DNA of 64,000 nt from Actinacidiphila sp. DG2A-62 (lineage in GTDB: Bacteria > Actinomycetota > Actinomycetes > Streptomycetales > Streptomycetaceae). The DNA is taken from NCBI RefSeq assembly GCF_035825295.1, contig NZ_JAYMGI010000002.1, positions 1,590,001 through 1,654,000 on the forward strand. The letters are read 5' to 3'. This document shows, in pieces, positions 1 through 8,669 of this stretch; the first letter of the stretch is position 1; every line of letters starts with the position of its first letter. The notes below the pieces were generated by a model. It made no database searches, was not told the DNA's origin, and saw only the letters and a program-made list of their open reading frames with translations. The translations under genes and the position numbers were made by a program.

Positions 1-748
1 GCTCGGGGTCGAGCCAGACCGCGCCGCCCTCGGTCTTGCCGAACTTGGTGCCGTCGGCCTTGGTGAGCAGGTTCTGCGTCAGGGCGTGGGCGGGCCCGTG
101 CGGCTGGTTGCCGGCGATCCGGCGGATCAGGTCCAGGCCGGCGGTGATGTTGCCCCACTGGTCGCTGCCGCCGATCTGCAGGGTGCAGCCGTAGGCGCGG
201 TACAGCTCCAGGAAGTCCAGCGACTGGAGGATCACGTAGCTGAACTCGGTGTAGCTCATGCCCTCGCCGTCGAGGCGGCTCTTGACCGTCTCGCGGGCCA
301 GCATGGTGTTGACGCTGAAGTGCTTGCCGTAGTCGCGCAGCAGTGCGAGGGCGGACAGCCCCTCGGTCCACTCGTAGTTGTTGGCCATCACCGCCTGGGT
401 GGGGCCGGGGGTGTCGAAGTCGAGGAAGGCGGCGAGCTGGCCGCGCAGCGCGGCGACCCAGGACCGGACGGTCTCGACGTCGTTGAGCACCCGCTCGGCG
501 CTGGGCTTCGGGTCGCCGATGAGTCCGGTGGCGCCGCCGACGAGGGCGATCGGCCGGTGGCCGGCGAGCTGGAAGCGGCGGAGCGCCAGGATCTGGGTGA
601 GGTGGCCGACGTGGAGGCTCTGCGCGGTCGGGTCGAAGCCGCAATAAAGGGTGAGGGGACCGTCCGCGAGCGCCTTGCGCAGGGCTTGCTCGTCGGTGGT
701 CTGGGCGAGTACGCCCCGCCACCGCAGCTCGTCGACGATGTCCGTCAC
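1..748 (-). CDS. tyrS: tyrosyl-tRNA synthetase (3' part beyond the window)
   Basis: Charges tRNA-Tyr with tyrosine in the cytoplasm (class I synthetase). The first 249 residues are visible and the C-terminal end runs off the left edge. The Rossmann fold shows the class I signature HVGH at residues 46-49, the TyrS tyrosine-site stretch [15 protein letters not shown], the GGSDQWGN block, and a KMSKS-type loop KFGKT near residues 235-239. The GTG start is followed by [11 protein letters not shown], the usual actinobacterial TyrS N-terminus. It lies 54 bp downstream of the DNA glycosylase gene on the same strand and may be co-transcribed. No T-box leader is seen. Confidence 0.97.
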   Translation of the reverse strand, partial: MTDIVDELRWRGVLAQTTDEQALRKALADGPLTLYCGFDPTAQSLHVGHLTQILALRRFQLAGHRPIALVGGATGLIGDPKPSAERVLNDVETVRSWVAALRGQLAAFLDFDTPGPTQAVMANNYEWTEGLSALALLRDYGKHFSVNTMLARETVKSRLDGEGMSYTEFSYVILQSLDFLELYRAYGCTLQIGGSDQWGNITAGLDLIRRIAGNQPHGPAHALTQNLLTKADGTKFGKTEGGAVWLDPE

Positions 749-802
749 GGTGTCCGTGTCTCCTTGGATCGGCTCTCTGCCTGTGGTCAAGCGTGTCCGA
801 GA

Positions 803-1462
803 CTACGGGGTCGGGCCAGTCCTTTTCACCGCGCGCTTGCGCGGGGCGTGCGCGCGGTAGGGGCTGACGGTGGGGTCGCCGTCGATCCAGTAGCGCCAGG
901 GGTGGGTGGCGCCGTCGCCGCCGACGCCGGTCCTGGGTCCGGTGCGGATCAGGGCGGGCGGGGGCGGGGTGCCGGTGAGGACGCGGAAGGGGCCGTCGCC
1001 GGAGCAGGCGTCGGAGCCGTTGAGGTCCCGTCCGACGGACAGGGCGGTGGCCAGGCGGGCGGGGCCCTGGGCCAGGTCGCTGTCCTTGCGGGAGGTGGGG
1101 CGGTGGGCGCGGGCCAGTTCGGCGCCCTGGACGATCTCGCCGGCCCGCAGCAGGATTCCGGCGGCGCGGCCTTCGGGGCCGCAGACCAGGTTGAGGCAGT
1201 GCCACATGCCGTAGGTGAAGTAGACGTAGGCGTGGCCGGGTGGGCCGAACATGACGGCGTTGCGGTCGGTGCGGCCGCGGTAGGCGTGTGAGCCGGGGTC
1301 GTTGGGGCCGTCGTACGCCTCGACCTCGGTCAGGCGCAGTTCGATCGGGCCGTGCGGGGTGCTGCGGACCAGGACGCGGCCGAGCAGGTCGGGGGCGATC
1401 TCCAGGACGGGCCGGTCGAAGAAGGCGCGGGCGAGCGGGGTCCGTTCTGATGTGCTGATCAC
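803..1462 (-). CDS. DNA-3-methyladenine glycosylase (Mpg/AAG family)
   Basis: Monofunctional base-excision repair enzyme that removes alkylated purines such as 3-methyladenine. The 219 residues cover the full small family fold: [22 protein letters not shown] at the start, the TEVEAY stretch that holds the catalytic glutamate, the [22 protein letters not shown] block and [16 protein letters not shown]. The length is normal for bacterial members. The GTG start is chosen because it begins the family match; no strong Shine-Dalgarno sequence precedes it. The gene sits just upstream of tyrS in the same direction. The C-terminal ~15 residues are basic and variable. Confidence 0.94.
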   Translation of the reverse strand: MISTSERTPLARAFFDRPVLEIAPDLLGRVLVRSTPHGPIELRLTEVEAYDGPNDPGSHAYRGRTDRNAVMFGPPGHAYVYFTYGMWHCLNLVCGPEGRAAGILLRAGEIVQGAELARAHRPTSRKDSDLAQGPARLATALSVGRDLNGSDACSGDGPFRVLTGTPPPPALIRTGPRTGVGGDGATHPWRYWIDGDPTVSPYRAHAPRKRAVKRTGPTP

Positions 1463-1626
1463 GTCGCAGGAGCGTAGCCCAGCCGGCGGGGGCGGGGCGG
1501 GGCCGGTGGAACCGTTCGGCGGCCGACGGCGTTCGTAGTCTTCAACGTCGTCGATGTGGTCGGCGTCGTCCGAGACGTCGTCCGAGTGGTCGACGTCGTC
1601 GACCGACTGCTGCGGAGGGTGGACGG

Positions 1627-2424
1627 ATGGGGTTCAAGAAGCTGCTGGCAAGCCTGGGCGCCGGCGGGGCTTCGGTGGAGACCGAGCTGCTGGCGGCCGA
1701 TGTGGTGCCGGGCGGCACGGTGCAGGGGTCGGTGCGGGTCCAGGGCGGCTCGGTCGAGCAGCGGATCGAGGGGCTGTCCGTGGGCCTGCAGGCGCGGGTC
1801 GAGGTGGACCGCACGGACGCGCAGGGCAGGGAGACGGAGTACCACCAGAACATCGAGTTCCACCGGGAGCGGATCGGCGGGGAGTTCGTGATCGCTCCGG
1901 GGGCGGTGCACGACGTGCCGTTCACGATGGAGGTGCCGTGGGAGACTCCGGTGACGATGTTCATGGGCCGCACGCTGACCGGGATGCGGGTGGGGGTGAC
2001 GACGGAGCTGGCCATCGCCCGTGCGGTGGACAAGGGCGACCTCGATCCGGTGAACGTGCACCCGCTGCCGGCACAGGAGGCGCTGCTGGACGCGTTCGGG
2101 CAGTTGGGCTTCGCGTTCAAGAGCGCGGACCTGGAGAAGGGGCGGCTGCACCACACGCGTCAGCGGCTGCCGTTCTACCAGGAGATCGAGTTCCGGCCGC
2201 CGAGCCGGTACCGCGGGCTGTCGGAGGTGGAGCTGACCTTCGTGGCGGACGGCCGGGAGATGGACGTGGTGCTGGAGATGGACAAGAAGCCGGGGCTGTT
2301 CAGCGCGGGCAGCGACACCCACCGCTCGTTCACGATGGACCTGGACGCGTTCGAGCAGACCGACTGGGCGCAGTACCTCCACCAGTGGCTGGCCGAGGTG
2401 GGGGCCAAGCGGAACTGGTTCTAG
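1627..2424 (+). CDS. SpoOM-family protein (sporulation-control, arrestin-like fold)
   Basis: A 265-residue protein of the Spo0M family, named after the B. subtilis protein that affects sporulation; the fold resembles arrestins and the molecular role in actinomycetes is not settled. The start [21 protein letters not shown] is typical, followed by beta-rich sandwich sequence and a C-terminal helix ending in [11 protein letters not shown]. The ATG is preceded by a good ribosome site (CGGAGGG, 8 bases upstream). The 5' flank (1540-1615) is built of degenerate repeats around CGTCGTCGA and CGTCGTCCGAG. It is transcribed divergently from the glycosylase gene. Confidence 0.9.
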   Translation: MGFKKLLASLGAGGASVETELLAADVVPGGTVQGSVRVQGGSVEQRIEGLSVGLQARVEVDRTDAQGRETEYHQNIEFHRERIGGEFVIAPGAVHDVPFTMEVPWETPVTMFMGRTLTGMRVGVTTELAIARAVDKGDLDPVNVHPLPAQEALLDAFGQLGFAFKSADLEKGRLHHTRQRLPFYQEIEFRPPSRYRGLSEVELTFVADGREMDVVLEMDKKPGLFSAGSDTHRSFTMDLDAFEQTDWAQYLHQWLAEVGAKRNWF

Positions 2425-2449
2425 GGTCCTAGGCTCGGCTGTGTCAGTT

Positions 2450-2481
2450 CAGTGCAGCGTCAGTGCAGCGTCAGTGCAGCG
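2450..2481 (+). repeat. 11-bp tandem repeat, about three copies
   Basis: CAGTGCAGCGT occurs at 2450-2460, 2461-2471 and, lacking its last base, 2472-2481, immediately upstream of the PEBP gene. The first two copies are identical. It may be a direct-repeat regulator site or a simple slippage product; nothing in the sequence decides between these. Confidence 0.85.
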
Positions 2482-2501
2482 ATCAGGATCGAGGTACCGA
2501 G

Positions 2502-3041
2502 GTGTCCGAGCAAGCGCGGCGGCCGCTCCCCCATGACTTCCATCCGCCGGTGGCGGCGTTCACGGTGGTCAGCGACGACGTGTCGGAAGGTGCGCCGCTG
2601 AAGGAGGACCAGGTGTTCGACGGGGGGAATCTCTCGCCGCATCTGCGGTGGGAGGGGTTCCCGGAGGGCACGAAGAGTTTCGCGGTGTCGTGCTACGACC
2701 CGGACGCGCCGACCGGCAGCGGGTTCTGGCACTGGACCGTGTTCGACATCCCTGCGTCGGTGACCGAGCTGCCGCGCGGCGCGGGGTCCGGGGACTTCGC
2801 CGGGCTGCCGCAGGGCGCGGTGCAGGTGCGCAACGACTACGGGACGCGGGAGTTCGGCGGGGCCGCGCCGCCGCCCGGGGACGGACCGCACCGCTACGTG
2901 TTCACGGTGTACGCGGTGGACCAGGAGAAGCTGGAGGCCGACGCGGACTCCTCGCCTGCGGTGGTCGGCTTCAACCTGCGCTTCCACGCGATCGGGCGGG
3001 CCCAGCTGATCGGCACGTACGAGAACCCCGCGGCGGGCTGA
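2502..3041 (+). CDS. YbhB/YbcL family Raf kinase inhibitor-like (PEBP) protein
   Basis: A 179-residue phosphatidylethanolamine-binding-protein fold. Bacterial members are cytoplasmic, with a small anion/ligand pocket and mostly unknown targets. The visible family blocks are LSPHLRWEGFPEGTKSFAV, CYDPDAPTGSGFWHWTVFDIPA (the DPDAP and GxxHW pocket motifs) and the later GPHRYVFTVYAVD. The GTG at 2502 is chosen because GAGG lies seven bases upstream; an in-frame GTG at 2463 would place the start inside the tandem repeat. It stands alone between Spo0M and the HNH gene. Confidence 0.92.
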   Translation: MSEQARRPLPHDFHPPVAAFTVVSDDVSEGAPLKEDQVFDGGNLSPHLRWEGFPEGTKSFAVSCYDPDAPTGSGFWHWTVFDIPASVTELPRGAGSGDFAGLPQGAVQVRNDYGTREFGGAAPPPGDGPHRYVFTVYAVDQEKLEADADSSPAVVGFNLRFHAIGRAQLIGTYENPAAG

Positions 3042-3054
3042 GCCCCGCCTTCTT

Positions 3055-3125
3055 CCACCCGCCCGCCCGTCCGTCCGTCCGCCCCACCGTCCGTCCGCCC
3101 GTCCCTCCGCTCCGCTTCCCTGTTC
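3055..3125 (+). repeat. pyrimidine-rich low-complexity tract
   Basis: Just after the PEBP stop codon the + strand is almost purely C and T/G, made of short CCGT and CCGCC units. It is simple-sequence DNA with slippage potential. No stem-loop that would make a convincing terminator is seen. Confidence 0.6.
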
Positions 3126-3235
3126 CCCCGCGCCCCTTCCACGGGTGAAATTGCGTTGTCGGCCGAAAGTGGCCGGGGGCACAGTGGTGCTGCTTCGCCC
3201 GAGGGGGGCGGACCGGGCTCGGGAGGTGGGCGGAC

Positions 3236-3739
3236 GTGCGGGACACGCTGGTGTTGAATGCGAGTTTCGAGCCACTGTCGACGGTGTCGCTGCGGCGTGC
3301 GGTGGTCCTGGTGATGCAGGACAAGGCCGTGGTCGAACAGGCGCACCCCGGGCTGCGGGTGCGCGCGGCCGATGTGGACGTCCCGCTGCCGCAGGTGATC
3401 AGGCTGTGCCGGTACGTGCGGGTGCCGTTCCGACAACGGGCGCCGTGGTCGCGGCGCGGGGTGCTGGTCCGTGACCGGCACCGGTGCGCCTACTGCGGGC
3501 GCCGGGCGACGACCGTGGACCATGTGCAGCCGCGGTCGCGCGGCGGCGGCGACACCTGGCTGAACACGGTGGCCGCGTGCGCGGAGGACAACCAGCGCAA
3601 GGCGGACCGTACGCCGGAGCAGGCGGGGATGCGGCTGCTGGTGCGGCCGTTCGAGCCGACGCCGGCGGACGCGCTGCTGCTGGCGCTGGGCGTGCGGGAC
3701 CGGGAGGCGCTGCCGGAGTGGCTGGCGCTGCCCGCGTGA
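3236..3739 (+). CDS. HNH endonuclease family protein
   Basis: A 167-residue nuclease-like protein widespread in actinobacteria. The N-terminal half (VLNASFEPLSTVSLRRAVVLVMQDKA) is the family-specific domain. The C-terminal half is an HNH fold: zinc ligands C84 and C87 (CAYCGRR), the DH pair at residues 95-96 in TTVDHVQPRSRGG, N110 in TWLNTVAACAEDN, and a second cysteine at 115. The physiological substrate is unknown; such stand-alone HNH proteins are usually inferred to act in DNA processing or repair. The GTG start is the first start in the matching stretch. It is convergent with the exporter gene, with only three bases between the two stops. Confidence 0.9.
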   Translation: MRDTLVLNASFEPLSTVSLRRAVVLVMQDKAVVEQAHPGLRVRAADVDVPLPQVIRLCRYVRVPFRQRAPWSRRGVLVRDRHRCAYCGRRATTVDHVQPRSRGGGDTWLNTVAACAEDNQRKADRTPEQAGMRLLVRPFEPTPADALLLALGVRDREALPEWLALPA

Positions 3740-3742
3740 TCC

Positions 3743-4510
3743 TCAGCGCAGGATCAGCTGCACGATGGCGACGACGCCGACCACCACGATGAGCGCGCGC
3801 AGCGCGGTGGGCGGCAGGCGGCGGCCGACCCGGGCTCCGATGACGCCGCCGAGGGTGGCGCCGGCGGCGATGAGCCCGACGGCCGCCCAGTCCATGTGGG
3901 CGACGATGATGAAGAGCACCGCGGCGACGCCGTTGACGAGGGCGGCCAGTACGTTCTTCAGGCCGTTGAGGCGTTGCAGGGTGTCGTCGAGCAGCAGGCC
4001 CATCAGGGACAGGTAGATGACGCCCTGGGCCGCGCCGAAGTAGCCGCCGTAGACGCTGGCGAGGGCGAGGCCGGCGGTCAGGAGGGCGCCGCCGTGCAGG
4101 GGCGCGGTGGTGCCCTCGCGTTCCCTGCGGGCCTGGAGGGCGCGGGACAGGCGGGGTTGGAGCACGACCAGGACGAGGGCGACGGCGACCAGGGCGGGCA
4201 CGATCGCGTCGAAGGCCTTGGACGGCAGGGTGACCAGCAGGATCGCGCCGGTCGCGCCGCCGGCCAGGCAGGCCGCGCCGAACCGGAGCACCCGGGGCCG
4301 CTGTCCGGCGAGTTCCCGGCGGTAGCCGATCGCGCCGGTCACCGAGCCGGGGACCAGGCCGAGGGTGTTGGAGACGTTGGCGGTGACGGGCGGCAGGCCG
4401 ACGGCGAGCAGGACCGGGAACGTGATCAGCGTTCCCGAGCCCACGATCGTGTTGATGGTGCCCGCGCCGGCGCTGGCCGCGAAGACGGCCAGGGCTTGTG
4501 CTGGGGACAT
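3743..4510 (-). CDS. TauE/SafE-family sulfite exporter-like membrane protein
   Basis: A 255-residue inner-membrane protein with about eight hydrophobic segments and the family's internal repeat. The first half shows GAGTINTIVGSGTLITFPVLLAVGLPP and NTLGLVPGSVTGAIGYR; the second shows ASVYGGYFGAAQGVIYLSLMGLLL and LNGLKNVLAALVNGVAAVLF. Family members export sulfite, sulfoacetate or related organosulfur anions, but the substrate cannot be read from sequence. No sulfur-metabolism gene is adjacent. ATG start at 4510. Confidence 0.9.
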   Translation of the reverse strand: MSPAQALAVFAASAGAGTINTIVGSGTLITFPVLLAVGLPPVTANVSNTLGLVPGSVTGAIGYRRELAGQRPRVLRFGAACLAGGATGAILLVTLPSKAFDAIVPALVAVALVLVVLQPRLSRALQARREREGTTAPLHGGALLTAGLALASVYGGYFGAAQGVIYLSLMGLLLDDTLQRLNGLKNVLAALVNGVAAVLFIIVAHMDWAAVGLIAAGATLGGVIGARVGRRLPPTALRALIVVVGVVAIVQLILR

Positions 4511-4613
4511 AGCGCTGGATCATGTCACAGCCGCGCGGGCGGCTGGGCGGCGGTCCTCGGCGAACCGGACTCCGCTGCTCGCCGCACCGGAGTCGGTCCG
4601 TGTCGCTGGGGCG

Positions 4614-5576
4614 TCAGTCCTTGTCGAAGTGCGGGGACTCGCGCCGCGGCGCCGGGGTAGTCGCGGGGGCCGCGCCGCCGTTGCCGCCGCCACCGCCGCC
4701 GGGCATGCCCGGTATGTTCACGATGCCGCCGAGGCCCTTGAGTGCGTCGTTCAGCTCGCTGGGAATGATCCACAGCTTGTTGGCGTCGCCCTCGGCGATC
4801 TTGGGGAGCATCTGCAGATACTGGTAGGCGAGCAGCTTCTGGTCCGGGTCGCCGGCGTGGATGGACTCGAAGACCGTGCGGATCGCCTGGGCCTCGCCCT
4901 CGGCGCGCAGCGCGGCGGCCTTGGCCTCGCCCTCGGCACGCAGGATCTGGGACTGCTTCTCGCCCTCGGCGGTGAGGATCTGGGACTGCCGGACGCCTTC
5001 GGCGGTGAGGATCGCGGCGCGCTTGTCGCGGTCGGCGCGCATCTGCTTCTCCATCGAGTCCTGGATGGAGGTGGGCGGCTCGATGGCCTTCAGCTCGACG
5101 CGGTTGACGCGGATGCCCCACTTGCCGGTGGCCTCGTCGAGGACGCCGCGCAGCGCCGCGTTGATCTCCTCGCGGGAGGTCAGGGTGCGTTCCAGGTCCA
5201 TGCCGCCGATGATGTTGCGCAGTGTGGTGACGGTGAGCTGCTCGATCGCCTGGATGTAGGAGGCGACTTCGTACGTGGCGGCGCGGGCGTCGGTCACCTG
5301 GTAGTAGATGACGGTGTCGATGTTGACGACCAGGTTGTCCTGGGTGATGACCGGCTGCGGCGGGAACGGCACGACCTGTTCGCGCAGGTCGATGCGGTTG
5401 CGGATGGTGTCGATGAACGGGACGACGATGTTGAGCCCTGCGCTGAGGGTCCGGGTGTAGCGGCCGAAGCGCTCCACGATGGCGGCGCTGGCCTGGGGGA
5501 TCACCTGGACCGTCTTGATCAGCGCGATGAAGACGAGCACCACCAGGATGATCAGGACGATGATGATGGGCTGCAT
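4614..5576 (-). CDS. SPFH/Band 7 (stomatin-like) membrane protein
   Basis: A 320-residue membrane-anchored scaffold protein of the flotillin/stomatin/QmcA superfamily. Residues 1-18 (MQPIIIVLIILVVLVFIAL) form the membrane anchor, followed by the SPFH domain (VERFGRYTRTLSAGLNIVVPFID, LREQVVPFPPQPVITQDNL) and a long Glu/Ala/Lys helical region with repeated AEGEKQSQIL/AEGEAKAAAL units. The tail is Gly-rich. The start at 5576 is preferred over an upstream GTG at 5612 because GGGAG lies six bases before it. The upstream gene on the same strand is NfeD, the usual partner; both are expected to shape membrane microdomains and protein quality control. Confidence 0.94.
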   Translation of the reverse strand: MQPIIIVLIILVVLVFIALIKTVQVIPQASAAIVERFGRYTRTLSAGLNIVVPFIDTIRNRIDLREQVVPFPPQPVITQDNLVVNIDTVIYYQVTDARAATYEVASYIQAIEQLTVTTLRNIIGGMDLERTLTSREEINAALRGVLDEATGKWGIRVNRVELKAIEPPTSIQDSMEKQMRADRDKRAAILTAEGVRQSQILTAEGEKQSQILRAEGEAKAAALRAEGEAQAIRTVFESIHAGDPDQKLLAYQYLQMLPKIAEGDANKLWIIPSELNDALKGLGGIVNIPGMPGGGGGGNGGAAPATTPAPRRESPHFDKD

Positions 5577-5703
5577 GGCCGCTCCCGCGCCGGTTGGTTC
5601 CGGAAGTGTCACGTACTACGACATGATCAATTGTCGCAGACAGTAGGCGCGCCGCGGGCGGGTTCGGCGAATTCCCCGCTCCGGGCGGCCGGTTGGCTGC
5701 GCC

Positions 5704-6126
5704 CTACATCACCACGGCGGTGGCTCCGTCGATCTCCACCACGTCCACCTGCTGTCCGGGGTCGAAGGTCCGGTCGCTGTCCAGGGACCGCGCCGACCAC
5801 ACCTCGCCGCCCAGCTTGATCCGGCCGCCCGAGCCGCCGTCGACCCGTTCCAGCACCACGGCCTGCTTGCCCTTGAGGGCTTCGACGCCGCTGCGCTGCT
5901 CGGGACGCTGGCGGTTGCGGTACGCCAGGGGGCGCACGAAGACCAGCAGTGCGACCGAGACCACCACGAAGGTGACGACCTGCGCGACGATGCCGCCGCC
6001 CATGCCGGCCGCGGCCGCCCCGGCCACGGCGCCGACGGCGAACATCCCGAATTCGGGCATCGCCGTGATCACCAGGGGTATCCCGAGTCCCACCGCCGCC
6101 ACCAGCCACCACACCCATGCGTCCAC
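5704..6126 (-). CDS. NfeD-like membrane protein
   Basis: A 140-residue short NfeD protein: about three membrane segments in the first 80 residues (WWLVAAVGLGIPLVITAMP, GAVAGAAAAGMGGGIVAQVVTFVVV) followed by a soluble OB-fold C-terminus (GVEALKGKQAVVLERV ... IKLGGEVWSARS ... VDVVEIDGATAVVM). Short NfeD proteins partner with SPFH proteins, and the SPFH gene lies 127 bp downstream on the same strand, so the two are likely one transcription unit. The long-form protease domain is absent. Confidence 0.92.
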   Translation of the reverse strand: MDAWVWWLVAAVGLGIPLVITAMPEFGMFAVGAVAGAAAAGMGGGIVAQVVTFVVVSVALLVFVRPLAYRNRQRPEQRSGVEALKGKQAVVLERVDGGSGGRIKLGGEVWSARSLDSDRTFDPGQQVDVVEIDGATAVVM

Positions 6127-6178
6127 GGGGTCAATCGTAGGGCTGCGGAGGGCAGTTGTGGCAGTACGCAGGTGATTT

Positions 6179-6244
6179 CCCGCCCGGAACCGGCGCGGAA
6201 ACGACCCGGAGCCGACCCGGGACCCGCCCGGAACCGGCGCGGAA
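6179..6244 (+). repeat. 22-bp direct repeat in the intergenic region
   Basis: An identical 22-bp sequence that begins CCCGCCCGGAACCGG occurs at 6179-6200 and 6223-6244, with a degenerate copy between. It lies between NfeD and the ABC ATPase, just after the ATPase stop. Confidence 0.8.
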
Positions 6245-6262
6245 CCGGCCCGGCACCGGCGC

Positions 6263-7054
6263 TCAGGACAGCGGCAGGCCCGCGGCCGTCCAGCGGTCGC
6301 CGCGGCGCTCGACGACCAGCGGCAGGCCGAAGCACACGGACAGGTTGCGGGAGGTCAGTTCGAGGTCGATGGGGCCGGCGGCGACGACCTTGCCCTGGCG
6401 GATCATCAGGACGTGGGTGAAGCCGGGGGCGATCTCCTCGACGTGGTGGGTGACCATGATCATCGAGGGGGCGATCGGGTCGCGGGCGAGCCGGCCCAGG
6501 CGCCGCACCAGGTCCTCGCGTCCGCCCAGGTCCAGGCCGGCCGCGGGCTCGTCCAGCAGCAGCAGTTCGGGGTCGGACATCATCGCGCGGGCGATCAGGG
6601 TCCGCTTGCGCTCGCCCTCGGAGAGGGTGCCGAACTTGCGGTCGAGGAACTCGTTCATGCCGAGCCGGTCCAGGAAGGCCCGCGCGCGGTCCTCGTCGAC
6701 CTTCTCGTAGTCCTCGCGCCAGGTGGCGGTCATGCCGTACGCGGCGGTGAGCACGGTCTGCAGGACGGTCTGGCGGCGCGGCATCTTGTCGGCCATCGCG
6801 GCGCCGGCCATGCCGATCCGCGGGCGCAGGTCGAAGACGTCGACGCCGCCGAGCTTCTCGCCCAGGATCTGCACGGTGCCGGTGGTCGGGAAGAGGTAGC
6901 TGGAGGCGACGTTGAGCAGGGTGGTCTTGCCGGCGCCGTTCGGGCCGAGGATGACCCACCGCTCCCCCTCGGCCACCGACCACGAGACCTGCTCGACCAG
7001 AGCCCGTCCGTCGCGGACCACCGATACGTCCACCAGCTCCAGTACATCGCTCAT
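6263..7054 (-). CDS. ABC transporter ATP-binding protein
   Basis: A single nucleotide-binding domain of 263 residues. Walker A is GPNGAGKTT at residues 37-45, the signature is LSEGERKR, and Walker B is LLLLDEPAAGLDLGG followed by the H-loop VTHHVEEI. The stretch MIRQGKVVAAGPI and the HVEEI ending resemble ModF/YlmA-type ATPases that have no obvious permease. No permease gene is adjacent, so the substrate is unknown. The start ATG (MSDVLELVDVSVVR) is chosen over an in-frame upstream extension because the domain begins here. Confidence 0.92.
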   Translation of the reverse strand: MSDVLELVDVSVVRDGRALVEQVSWSVAEGERWVILGPNGAGKTTLLNVASSYLFPTTGTVQILGEKLGGVDVFDLRPRIGMAGAAMADKMPRRQTVLQTVLTAAYGMTATWREDYEKVDEDRARAFLDRLGMNEFLDRKFGTLSEGERKRTLIARAMMSDPELLLLDEPAAGLDLGGREDLVRRLGRLARDPIAPSMIMVTHHVEEIAPGFTHVLMIRQGKVVAAGPIDLELTSRNLSVCFGLPLVVERRGDRWTAAGLPLS

Positions 7055-7169
7055 GAGCGCGTTGTCTCCCCTTGCAGTCGTGTCGCGGTGTCGCGCGTCT
7101 CGGTCGGTGGCAGTCCCCGGGGAAAACTTACGCCACCGCGCGACCGGTCCAGTCCATAGGCTGGGGGGC

Positions 7170-7958
7170 ATGCTTGATGAACCACGCTCAGGACGGCTGA
7201 CGGCATGGGGAAATGCCCTGCTTGCCGGACTTGCCGCACCGGACGACGTCGCGCAGCGGATCACGGCCGAGGACGCCGTGCACCGGATCTCCGGCCTGCC
7301 GGGCGAGCACGCCCCGGTCGGGCTGACGCTGGGTCTCGGACGACTGCGGGCGCTGGGGGCGACCGGCCTGCGGCTGGCGCTGCCGGTGGCCGGGCACCCG
7401 CTGGGGCTGAGCGGTCCGCCGGAGTTCAACGAGCGGGCGATGGCCGCCGGCGAGGCGGTGGTCGCCGTGGGCGGCGTGGCGCTGGGGCTGGTGCCCGAGG
7501 TGCACGAGGCCGGGCCGGCCGGGGACCTGCACGTGGACGTGGAGTGGCAGTGCCTGCCGGTGCGGGACGCGCCGCCGGCCGATGTGCCGTCGCTGGGCGA
7601 GGCGGAGCGCGAGCTGGCCGAGGCGCTGCGCGACGCGACGGAGGCGCTGTCGCGGCTGGACGTGGCGGGCGCGGGCCCGACCGCGCAGGCGGCGCTGGAG
7701 GCGTACCGGGCGCGGGCCGAGCGGGGCCGCGAGGTGCTCGCGCCGGGCTATCCGCCGCGCGCGGTGCGGGTGCTGGAGCTGGCCCAGCGGGTGGCGGCGC
7801 TGGTCGGCATCGCGGGCGACGGCCACGGCGGCGCGGTCAGCGCGTCGCAGATCGCCGCGCGCGCCGAGCTGCTGCGCCCGGTCGAGCGCACCGCGCGCCG
7901 CGCGCAGGTGGCCGCGTACAACGCGTACGTGGAGGAGGCGGAGCGGCGACGGCCGTAG
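7170..7958 (+). CDS. conserved hypothetical protein
   Basis: A 262-residue soluble protein that I do not recognise by family name. It starts MLDEPRSGRLTAWGNALLAGL, includes a compact alpha/beta half (GEHAPVGLTLGLGRLRALGATGLRLALPV, PPEFNERAMAAGEAVV, LHVDVEWQCLPV) and ends in a helical, Ala/Arg-rich half (residues ~130-262). Composition and codon use match the neighbours, and the conserved-looking core suggests a real protein. It is divergent from the ABC ATPase gene with a 115-bp gap, so the two may share a control region. No function is proposed. Confidence 0.8.
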   Translation: MLDEPRSGRLTAWGNALLAGLAAPDDVAQRITAEDAVHRISGLPGEHAPVGLTLGLGRLRALGATGLRLALPVAGHPLGLSGPPEFNERAMAAGEAVVAVGGVALGLVPEVHEAGPAGDLHVDVEWQCLPVRDAPPADVPSLGEAERELAEALRDATEALSRLDVAGAGPTAQAALEAYRARAERGREVLAPGYPPRAVRVLELAQRVAALVGIAGDGHGGAVSASQIAARAELLRPVERTARRAQVAAYNAYVEEAERRRP

Positions 7959-8021
7959 CGACCGCCCGGGGGCCGTACGGAGCGGCGGGCGCGCCGAGCG
8001 GCGGGCGCCGGGGTGTCGTGC

Positions 8022-8669
8022 TCAGCCCGCCGCGTCGTGGCGGACCGCCCAGAGCGCGGCCTGGGTGCGGTCGGCGAGGTCGAGCTTCATGAGGATGTTG
8101 GAGACGTGGGTCTTGACCGTCTTCTCCGAGAGCACCAGCGCCCGCGCGATCTCGCGGTTGGAGCGGCCGTCGGCGATGAGCGCGAGCACCTCCCGCTCGC
8201 GCTCGGTCAGCGAGCCCGCCCTGCCGCCGGGCGACGGCGCGCCCTGGTCCTGGGAGAGCAGCGCCCCGGCGACCTCGGGCTGGAGCAGCACATGGCCGGC
8301 GTGCACGGAGCGGATCGCGTCGGCGAGGGCGACGGGGTCGACGTCCTTGTAGACGTCGCCGGCCGCGCCGGCGCGCAGTGCGGGCACGACGGTGCGCTGC
8401 TCGGTGAAGCTGGTCACGATGAGCACGCGGGCCGGGTTCTGCGCGTCGCGCAGCAGCCGCAGCGCCTCGATGCCGTCGGTGCCGGGCATCTTGACGTCCA
8501 TCAGGATCACGTCGGGGCGCAGCTCCTGCGCGCGCTCGACGCCCTCCGCGCCGTCCGCCGCCTCGCCGACGACCTCGATGTCGCCCTGCACCTCTAGGAA
8601 GGTGCGCAGGCCCCGGCGCACCACCTGGTGGTCGTCGACCAGCAGCACGCGGATCACGTGGTCAGCCAC
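8022..8669 (-). CDS. NarL/FixJ-family response regulator
   Basis: DNA-binding response regulator of 215 residues. The receiver domain (1-125) has the acidic pair DD at 12-13, the phospho-acceptor D58 in [12 protein letters not shown] and the conserved Lys in VYKDVDP. The C-terminal LuxR-type helix-turn-helix (about 150-210) reads [43 protein letters not shown]. It overlaps the histidine kinase gene by eight bases, so the pair is translationally coupled. One small oddity is Asp in [10 protein letters not shown], where homologues usually have Tyr or Phe before VYK. Target genes are not evident. Confidence 0.95.
   Translation of the reverse strand: MADHVIRVLLVDDHQVVRRGLRTFLEVQGDIEVVGEAADGAEGVERAQELRPDVILMDVKMPGTDGIEALRLLRDAQNPARVLIVTSFTEQRTVVPALRAGAAGDVYKDVDPVALADAIRSVHAGHVLLQPEVAGALLSQDQGAPSPGGRAGSLTEREREVLALIADGRSNREIARALVLSEKTVKTHVSNILMKLDLADRTQAALWAVRHDAAG

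Noticed and set aside
86..1291. A 401-codon open frame on the + strand opposite tyrS and the glycosylase gene
   Set aside because: Its sequence is the antisense shadow of two well-recognised genes; long antisense frames are expected at this GC content.
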